A DNA stretch of 64,000 bases from Podospora bellae-mahoneyi. Lineage: Eukaryota; Ascomycota; Sordariomycetes; Sordariales; Podosporaceae. A program made the translations under genes and the position numbers. This document shows, one piece after another, positions 56,553-64,000 of this stretch. Every line of letters starts with the position of its first letter. The stretch's first letter is position 1. Under the pieces are notes generated by a model, which saw only the letters and a program-made list of their open reading frames with translations, made no database searches and was not told where the DNA came from. The stretch spans positions 2,914,001-2,978,000 of the forward strand of contig NC_085883.1 of NCBI RefSeq assembly GCF_035222275.1, given 5' to 3'.

Positions 56553-57363
56553 ACGGCTGGCCTAAAGTGGGATATTTTGTTTTGTGGTCTATGTTTGAAA
56601 GTATTGAGCCAATGGTGTTCCTAAGCCATCGATCCAAAGCCAGTGTTTCATCTACAGGCTTGCCAGGTTAAAGATGAGGTATGACCCAAGACCGACAATA
56701 GATGTGCTCGAATATGATCAAATGTCATTGTTGTGCTTCTGATATGATTTCTGGGATGCAAAGCGGCCATCAGCCACCTCTCAGCAAAAGTCTCGGTCCA
56801 GACCAGATCAGTTCACTTATCGCCCTGCACATCAGCCATCATCACCACACGAGGTTGATGTACACGCTACGAAAGAAATCACTGAGCCCAGAGCAGGGTC
56901 CAGGAAATAACCGACAGCGAAGGCGAAAGGCAACGCCGGAAGCTGCCCTGGAAATTTGGCCGCGGTGGGGGTTCAAAATGAGGGGTGACGTTGACCTGGC
57001 CGGACTTTGTTCCGCTGTCTCGTGGGTTGGGGTAGGCGCGCCCTTGAACTAACAAGGCCCGATTTGTCAGACCGCGCCATGCCTTCCAGCTTGGTACCAC
57101 AACAGCTTACCAAATGCAACAAAGTCAGAAGAATTCATACAAAATCAGACAGGTAGCTGCCTAAATTATTGAACTCGATCCATATCTATCTCGTGATCAT
57201 TCAACATATATGTTGTTTTAATGCTTTCAGGCTGTTTTGCTTGACCACCTCCTCTTGCATCGTGCCAACCATACTAGGACTCTCCCCTGAATCCTTAGCT
57301 TTCGATTTCCTGAACAAAGCTGGAATCGTCGCAGGTACCTCGAGTTTTGAATATCTCATCAGA
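56553..57363. other. Intergenic upstream of the PNPOx-like oxidoreductase gene
   Basis: About 800 bp with no supported gene. The frame of the next gene is open back to 57169, but the extension lacks a convincing start and resembles noise. Confidence 0.5.
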
Positions 57364-59232
57364 ATGGCGACGTTCCACGAACAAGTCAAGGGTTGGCATG
57401 AAGGCGAGCGAGCAATCCATACGCTGCTCAAGGTGCCTACCTCGAGCAGAGAGAATCCTACCAATGTTGGCCTTTCCTGGTCTCATGGCGACCGAGTCAG
57501 CGCTTCACCCCTTGTTGCCATTGGGACAGTAGATGAGCAAGGTCGTCCGTGGACTTCCATCTGGGGTGGTGAGCGCAACTTTGCACAACAGATCAGCCAT
57601 GACAGGCTTGCTATGGCAAGTCTTGTCGACAAATGCCACGACCCCGTCGTCAAATCGCTCGGCTTAGATCGTCTTGCGGATGGTGAAGTGGGCCAGACAT
57701 CTGGAGACAAAGCTATCAGTGCTTTGAGTATTGATCTGGAGTCTCGAGATCGGGTCAAGTTGGCTGGGAAGGTGGTTGTTGGGGCACTTGTAGGAAGGCC
57801 GAATGACGAGGCTGTCTCCCAAGTGCAGCTTGCTTTCCAAGTCGAAGAGAGCCTTGGAAATTGCCCTAAATATCTCAACAAAAAGGTCATCTGGGCTCAT
57901 CTTCCCTCCCCACAGCTAGTCTCATCATCACTCCCGTTACCTGAGGAGGCTATTTCGTTGCTTGCCAAAGCAGATCTATTCTTTCTGTCTTCCACCAACG
58001 GCCAAACGATGGACACAAACCACCGAGGCGGTCCACCTGGCTTCATGAGAGTCATCAGCAACACCGATCCATCACCGGGAGGTGACAATTGTGCAGTGCT
58101 CATCTACCCCGAATACTCCGGCAACCGCCTCTATCAAACCCTCGGAAACCTCCACACCAACCCCCGGATCGGTCTCGCCATCCCCGATTTCGACACATCG
58201 GATGTCCTGTACCTAACAGGCACAACGGAACTTCTCGTCGGTGACACAGCAGCCGCCTACCTACCACACACAAAACTCGCAGTCAAAATCACAGTCCGCT
58301 CTGCCATTTTCGTCAAGGATGGCCTCCCTTTCCGAGGAACACCCGGTGAATTTAGCCCATATAACCCACCTCTTCGTAAACTCACCACCGAGGCCCCTGC
58401 TCCTCTGTCGGCCTCCAAACCAACCGCCACAGCTACTCTTGTTGGCAAAACGTCATTGTCACCTACCGTATCCCGCTTTACATTCTCTCTTGCCTTCAAC
58501 AACCCTAAGGAAAAGAGGCTGTGGAACCCAGGGCAGCACATCACCCTCGACTTTGGCGGCGAGCTGGACAATGGCTGGGCGCATATGAAGAATTCTGATC
58601 CGCAGTCACTCAACGATGATTATGTCCGGACCTTCACCATTTCTAACAGCCCTCCGTCCAACGCGGAACAGGAGATCAAGTTCGAAATCACGGCAAGAAT
58701 ACATGGACCTGTCACGGGTTTTCTGTGGGGGTATCACATCTCCCCTCGTGCAGCACGTTTAGAAATCCCGGTGCTGGGGTTTGGTGGTGAGGAGAACTTC
58801 AGGCTGATAGGCACGGGAAAAGAGAAGCAGAAGGTGTTTGTAGCTGGCGGGGTAGGGATCACGCCTTTCTTGGGGCAGGTTCATGAGATCGCTGCCACTG
58901 ATCACGAGGTGAAATTGATATGGAGTTTGAGGGCCGACGACCTGCCATTTGCGAGGGACGTCCTGGGCAGGAACGAGGGTATCAAGCAAGTGAAGGTGAG
59001 ACTTTTTCTCACTGGGGGCTGCGGTGAATCTGGGAAGGTGGAGATAGCGAAAATCAAGGGGTTGGAGGGGGTGAAGGTTGAGATGAGGAGGCTGACCAAG
59101 AAAGATGTTCAGGGGGACTGGTTTGATAAGGAGAGGAAAAAGTATTTCTTGTGTGCTGGGGTGGGGATGATGAAGGTTTTGAGGGGGTGGTTGGAGGGGG
59201 AGGAGGTTGTTAGTGAGAGTTTTGAGTATTGA
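57364..59232 (+). CDS. PNPOx-like flavin domain fused to a ferredoxin-reductase-type FAD/NAD module
   Basis: Single exon, 622 residues from ATG 57364 (MATFHEQVKGWHEGE). The N-terminal part (about 30-345) resembles a pyridoxamine-phosphate-oxidase-like split-barrel: VAIGTVDEQGRPWTSIWGG near the start, RGGPPGFMRV in the middle and YPEYSGNRLYQTLGNL, then DVLYLTGTTELL. The C-terminal part is a flavodoxin/ferredoxin-reductase module: FAD-binding RTFTISNSP (about 420), the GQH(I)TLDF strand before it, the nucleotide-binding VFVAGGVGITPFLGQ (about 492-506) and the terminal FLCAGVGMMK. There is no CxxxxC plant-type [2Fe-2S] domain after it, although many bacterial relatives carry one. The substrate is unknown; a general NAD(P)H-dependent oxidoreductase is inferred. 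Confidence 0.85.
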   Translation: MATFHEQVKGWHEGERAIHTLLKVPTSSRENPTNVGLSWSHGDRVSASPLVAIGTVDEQGRPWTSIWGGERNFAQQISHDRLAMASLVDKCHDPVVKSLGLDRLADGEVGQTSGDKAISALSIDLESRDRVKLAGKVVVGALVGRPNDEAVSQVQLAFQVEESLGNCPKYLNKKVIWAHLPSPQLVSSSLPLPEEAISLLAKADLFFLSSTNGQTMDTNHRGGPPGFMRVISNTDPSPGGDNCAVLIYPEYSGNRLYQTLGNLHTNPRIGLAIPDFDTSDVLYLTGTTELLVGDTAAAYLPHTKLAVKITVRSAIFVKDGLPFRGTPGEFSPYNPPLRKLTTEAPAPLSASKPTATATLVGKTSLSPTVSRFTFSLAFNNPKEKRLWNPGQHITLDFGGELDNGWAHMKNSDPQSLNDDYVRTFTISNSPPSNAEQEIKFEITARIHGPVTGFLWGYHISPRAARLEIPVLGFGGEENFRLIGTGKEKQKVFVAGGVGITPFLGQVHEIAATDHEVKLIWSLRADDLPFARDVLGRNEGIKQVKVRLFLTGGCGESGKVEIAKIKGLEGVKVEMRRLTKKDVQGDWFDKERKKYFLCAGVGMMKVLRGWLEGEEVVSESFEY

Positions 59233-60945
59233 TTGTTTTTGAGGTTGTTCAGGGGTTGTTCAGGGGTAGTGTTTTGGCTGGCGAGTCGACATGGGGACAC
59301 GCGGCCATGACCCAGCAACCATGTCTCACAGGGACTGGGCACTGTCCGTCGCACAGTACGTAATCGAGGGCGAAATCCAACCAGACACCTGTGCCACGAC
59401 GGTGAGGGCGATGAAACATAGAGGATCACGAGCATGAATAGCAGCAGTTTATCTTCACGGACAGCTTGGCGTCGTCGTTTTGCGATACCATCGCCACTGA
59501 TGTCTCAGCAGATCCCCAGCGGACAGGTGCCTTTGACGTCAGGTGGGGTGGCTCAGCTTCGCCCCGCATTTTTGGGGGTGCTCAGACCTCGTCAAAACTA
59601 CCCCAACCAGTGGTGTGCTTCCGAAGACGGGGCTTTGAAGAGACTCACTCAGCCAGCCGTTGAAGAAGAGCTACGATGATGAGTCTTCGAGACAGCTTAC
59701 GTGGGGTATGAACCGACTGGCGGTGATTTTCTAGTAACACCAATTGAATTGTGACTTATTCGGACTTTTTCGTTGAGAGTGCGAGCCACCCAGGTGTTTT
59801 GAGTCACTCGACCATTCATTGATTTGAGTCTCGGTTTTGGTTTTCCAGGCTTTCAGGCAGCAGCAACAGGCAGCCTACCTATGGGTACGAACCGGAGTTG
59901 GAACCGGAAGTAAAAGTTCTTTGAAGCTCGGATCCCCTAGCCCAGCACTTGTTACTCATAGATTTACAAAGCAATATCTTGATGCAACCCGTGAAGCGAA
60001 TTGGAGTCGTCAAAATTTGCGGGGTGGTCCATTCTGCTGCTACAGGCGGCCTGAGGAGGGCTCTAGGCCTGGGAAAGAACAATGCGGCAAGCCGTCAAGG
60101 TCATTCGATCGGTATCTTCTAAGTAAGACATGATACTGTTGCCTTACACAAACAACGTCAACTTAGAACCCCTAGAACCTAAAATCAGCCTACCTCACGA
60201 TAATCTATATATTTTCCGGGCCAGCCGTTGGCTCGAGTTCCCTTCTTCCCCCCCCCCCCCACGGGAGCTGCGTTACAGTACATGCGGCAGCTGTCTTCTT
60301 ACACACCATCGTGCATGTGGCTGGGTCCCCCGCAGGACGGCCAGTCATCCCAAAACCAACAGCCAAATCCCGAGTGACAAGGCCATCAAGCCGAGCTGGA
60401 CGCGAGACACCGGGAAAACAAGACGAAAAAGAACAGACTGACACCAACCATTGCGCGAGTTTAAAAGTGGGTTGCGTCTTTTAGCTTTGCTCCTCCAGCG
60501 CCCATCCCCGACAGCGGCACTCGCCAGCCAAGACACAGCGCCCAGGCAAAACTTTGTCCATCTCCGTCCAGGTACCCGTGGGCCCCCCCGCGTGAGAGCT
60601 CCTCTTAATAAGTAAAAAGAAGGGACTCCGCCCATGCCCCCCGATCGACTCCTCTACAACTCCTCTCTTTTGCGCCCGCCCACTGTCAAAAAGTTCCGAT
60701 TCCTGCGCCGATCTGCGAATTCCCCAGGAATCCTGTATAAAACACACCGGCCCGATTCCGAACACAATCTGAATCTCGATCGCTCCCTTCCCCGCCAACA
60801 ATTCCGAGGTTACGGTTCGGCTTTCCTCTGCCGACAAGAGATCTCGAGTGCCCCGCATTCATCCACCACCGGCAGAGCCTCTGCCATCTGCCATCTGCCT
60901 GGCCTCCCTCCAAACCCTTCCCCGAGAACACTTTCCGCTGCCGGC
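59233..60945. other. Intergenic upstream of NMN adenylyltransferase
   Basis: No supported gene in 1.7 kb. It has a C run at 60250-60261 and a CT-rich leader (60650-60900) before the NMNAT start. Short open frames at 59434-60133 have no domain signal. Confidence 0.5.
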
Positions 60946-62187
60946 ATGGATCCCGCCATCATCGCCGCCCGCGACAATGTCATTCGCGCAGAGGTTGCAG
61001 AGCGCGAGGCCGAATGTATCCTCATGGCCGCCCGCGAGAACCTCCTCGAGGCCCGCGAACATGCTCTCCGACTCGAGCTCGAAGCGTCTGCCGCCAACCA
61101 GGCGCAAACCATGTTCAACACCTTGACTTCGCACAACACCACCGCTTCAGGCACGGCGACGCCCGTGGCCGTCTCGGGCGTCCCGACAGAGGCCTACACA
61201 TTCCCAGTCGACAAGCTAAGGCGCCGACAAACCCGACCAGGCAAGACGCCATTGATCTTGGTGGCCTGCGGGTCGTTTTCTCGTCAGTTGGACCCTTTGA
61301 GAGTCTTGTAAGGAATGTTTGAGGGTTTTGCTAACACTGGGCACGGGACAGCCATCACCTTTCTCCACATGCGCATGTTCGAGATGGCCTCGGACTTTGT
61401 ACGCTTCAACACAGACTTTGAAGTTTGCGCCGGATACCTGTCGCCCGTCAGTGACGCATACAAGAAGGCGGGTCTTGCGCCGGGCCGTCACCGAGTCGAG
61501 ATGTGCTCGCGCGCGATTGAAAGTTCGCCGTGGCTGATGGTCGACCCTTTTGAGACGGTGAACTGCAACGAAAAGGGCGAACCGGAATATGTGCCTACTG
61601 CCAAAGTGCTGCGACACTTTGACCACGAGATCAACACGGTGCTGGGCGGCATCGAGGGCACCGACGGGAAGATGCACAAGGCCAAGATTGCGCTTCTGGC
61701 CGGAGCCGATCTGGTCATGTCCATGGGCGAGCCTGGTCTCTGGTCGCCAATCGACTTGGGCGTGATTCTCGGGCAGTATGGTGCCTTCATTGTGGAGCGC
61801 TCCGGGACGGATATCGAGTTGGCACTTTCGACCCTTAAGCAGTACGAGAATAACATCTGGGTTATTGGTCAAGTGATCCAGAACGATATCAGGTTTGTGG
61901 CACCTTCTTTCGTGACAGGACTGGTTTGCTAACTCTGAACAGTTCGACCAAAGTCCGTCTATTCTTGAAGAAGGACCTCAGCGTGCGGTATCTAATTCCA
62001 GATCCGGTTGTAGAGGTTTGTGCTGCCTGAAAACAGATGCTTTTGGGGCCATGTGCTGACTTGCTCCTAGTACATCAATGAGCACCACTTGTACCAAGAA
62101 GGGCCGCCAAAGGAGAAGCAGGAGAAGATCAATGGGTCAAAGGACCCAGGGCCCGAATCCTCCAATGGCAAGCTCATCAAGGGCTAA
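60946..62187 (+). CDS. nma1: Nicotinamide/nicotinate mononucleotide adenylyltransferase
   Basis: Makes NAD+ (or deamido-NAD) from NMN/NaMN and ATP. Exons 60946..61282, 61352..61892, 61943..62015 and 62071..62187 give 355 residues, with every phase matching. Splicing exon 1 to exon 2 builds the nucleotide-binding GSFSPITFLHMRMFE (109-123), the H/TxGH-type site of eukaryotic NMNATs. SRAIESSPWLMVDPFE and LAGADLVMSMGEPGLW are the usual substrate-site segments, with VIERSG-like AFIVERSGTD following. The exon 2/3 join encodes NDISSTKVRLFL, the ISSTxxR motif (about 292-298). The first 70 residues are an Ala/Glu/Arg-rich helix not needed for catalysis in the family. The C-terminal tail is Lys/Glu-rich. 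Donors GTCAGT, GTTTGT and GTTTGT are weaker than elsewhere in the window. Confidence 0.93.
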
Positions 62188-63623
62188 GTGAAGCCTTGGA
62201 CAAGATCGACATGACAGGAAATGATGGTATACGGCTGGACAAAAAGACAAGCGTCACGACACGCCGAGACGACCAAACAACAGGCGCCAGATGCAGAGAC
62301 TGCATCACATGCTCCTCCGCAAGAACAAGTACAGCGCAGAGCTAATGAATGATGATGGACAATGGCGCCGGGAGTTTTTCATGACATTTGGCGTGGGGAA
62401 CTGTCTTGCCCACTAGCGAAGGAAAAGGGGATACACAAACACCAAGCAAGCAAGCGACTAGCGAGGGAGTTCAGTGCCGGGGTTTACAGGAAGAGCGAAG
62501 GAAAGATCAAAGTAAGGGGGCGTTGGTGGGCAACATATTTGACAATATCATTTTACGGCGTTTATGATTATAATGGGAGGTGGGGAGGCGGCAAGCAATT
62601 CTTTTAAGAAAGGTGTAGAGGGATTGGGGAGGGTTTTTTATTCTTTGATTTCCTCTTTTGGATAGATTGGGGGAGGTTCTTTTTTTTTTTTTTTTTTGCT
62701 TTTAGTTTATGGCATGGTGTGATCCTCGCGCAACTTTGCGAGGGCAGTTAGATGAAGGGAAGCATTTTTGCATGAATTATGAGTATTTTGAAGAAGTATT
62801 TGAGCAGGGAAATATGATGTCATGTTGTGAAAACAAGGGTCCGGGTTCGTGTCTCTTGGGGGTTCTCGTGGCTGCAGCAAGGCGGTAGGTGAAAGTGAGC
62901 GGGAGGTATGCAAGAGCAAGTGGCTGAATACCGATGGCTTGGGTCAAGCTTCTGGTGTTAACACCTTTTATAAGTCTCTCGAGATTATGAAGCTTGGGGG
63001 GAAGAAAGATAGGAAGGTCAACACAGGTGAGCACAATGACAGGAAGGAGCCAACAGATTTTTGGTTCTAGTTGCTTTGAGATTTTTATACCACCAGCTTC
63101 CCCATCCCCATTGGAGGAGCCTAAATAACCAATAAATCTACGAATATCTCTATGTGCAGGCGTTCCAAAAGCTTTCCCCGCCCCCCTTCCCCAAGCCACA
63201 TTTACATGCAAACCACCCCCCAGGCAGCTATATCCAAAAAGCTCTGTCTGTCGTTGTTCCCTAGATTGACTTTCGCTTCGCTGTCATGTCGAAAAAATAG
63301 CTCGCTCGCTCATAGCTCCCATCCCACACAAACAGGAGTGATTCCCTTAAACGCCAAACTCCATACATATCCTCAAAAATTTCAAGCCCATAGTAATGCA
63401 AAATGCTGCAAGATCCCAAAAAAAAAAATTGTAGCCACCCGCACATCATCTTTCCCATCATCCATTATCATTTCAACTCTTTTGACATTGTCGTTTCCCA
63501 GCGGCGGTGCGTGCACTTCATATTTTCCTCAACCCAACAGATCAAGGGCATTTTTCAGCCCCTTCACTCCTAGCGTCTCTTGAATGTTCGGTGCAGCAAC
63601 GCACTATTTGCAGCACTCCAGGT
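62188..63623. other. Intergenic at the right end of the window
   Basis: No supported gene in 1.4 kb. A run of 18 T lies at 62680-62697 and an A run at 63420-63429. Presumably the nma1 3' UTR and the 3' flank of the next gene. Confidence 0.5.
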
Positions 63624-63779
63624 TTAGTCCCTACTGCTCGTGGTGTCCGAGCTGGTCGTTACCGACCCTCGCACGTTGTCTCGGGCGACGGAGACGAGGT
63701 GGTAGATTCCAAAGGCGATGAGGGCGAGGACGATGAAGAGGATGATGATGATTACGGCGATAACGTCGTTTTGTTTCAT
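63624..63779 (-). CDS. Putative 51-residue single-pass membrane microprotein
   Basis: ATG 63779 has a good context (GCCAAAATGAAA) and opens MKQNDV followed by a strongly hydrophobic helix (IAVIIIILFIVLALIAFGIYHLV) and a short Ser/Thr-rich polar tail ending at TAA 63624. The frame extends upstream without an ATG, and a CCCAG acceptor-like site precedes it, so a further 5' exon is possible. No family is recognised. Support is the compact TM-plus-tail pattern and start context only. Confidence 0.45.
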   Translation of the reverse strand: MKQNDVIAVIIIILFIVLALIAFGIYHLVSVARDNVRGSVTTSSDTTSSRD

Positions 63780-64000
63780 TTTGGCGGTTTTGGGTCTGAA
63801 CCCTGGGACGGAACAACACTGGTGTGATGGTGGTGGTGAAGGTGACGCTTGTGTCAGTTGGTCCCACGTATTTTTTGGGGTGGAGCCTCGGATTCCAAGG
63901 TTGGCGGGCGGTGACAAAGTTCGTGAGACGGCGGCTTTTGGGGATCACAATATCGCTTTTTAGGTAGAAATGATTCCGATTGAAAAGCTGATTGGGAGCA

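Noticed and set aside
57169-57363. In-frame N-terminal extension of the PNPOx-like oxidoreductase
   Set aside because: The extension looks like random leader sequence, and MATFHEQVKGWHEGE at 57364 is a natural family start.

Overview
This 64 kb window is nuclear chromosomal DNA of a filamentous ascomycete, most likely a sordariomycete close to the Sordariales. The evidence is short introns (about 50-70 nt) with GTATGT/GTAAGT-type donors, CTAAC-like branch points and YAG acceptors, protein-coding exons without operons, Pro/Gln/Ser-rich disordered insertions, and a gene set typical of Pezizomycotina (NAD(P)H nitrite reductase, CreC, CreD, Gem1, Ctr86/ataxin-10). All exon-intron models were derived by hand from frame continuity and splice signals.

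Layout from left to right: the 5' part of an unrecognised membrane-anchored protein gene that runs off the left edge (minus); assimilatory nitrite reductase with four exons (minus), preceded by a 2 kb promoter with a NirA/NIT4-like site embedded in GATA sites; a Cys-rich single-pass membrane protein (plus); an Slm1-like F-BAR/PH protein (minus); the arrestin CreD (minus); a 4 kb gene-free stretch; the WD40 protein CreC (minus); the mitochondrial Rho GTPase Gem1/Miro (plus); mRNA cap methyltransferase Abd1 (minus), divergent from proteasome subunit Rpn7 (plus); alanine aminotransferase (minus); a 3.3 kb gene-free stretch; a 1503-residue coiled-coil protein (minus); a small membrane protein with an apparent GC-AG intron (plus); the ribosome biogenesis factor Enp2 (minus), divergent from Mediator subunit Med13 (plus); methylthioadenosine phosphorylase (minus), divergent from an ataxin-10/Ctr86 homologue (plus); a cytoplasmic aspartyl-tRNA synthetase gene that looks broken (plus); a PNPOx-like/ferredoxin-reductase fusion (plus); NMN adenylyltransferase (plus); and a 51-residue membrane microprotein (minus).

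Most genes are unrelated housekeeping functions. The only functional pairing is creD and creC, two players in ubiquitin-linked carbon catabolite repression, consecutive on the same strand. Nitrite reductase is not beside a nitrate reductase or transporter gene here.

I found no tRNA, rRNA, CRISPR, transposon or secondary-metabolite cluster. Nothing is clearly a new multi-gene system. The observations most worth checking are the AspRS gene with two frameshifts and a lost motif-2 Glu, an ATG-less in-frame presequence-like extension on alanine aminotransferase that suggests non-AUG dual targeting, the creC-creD linkage, and internal repeats in the coiled-coil and ataxin-10 proteins.
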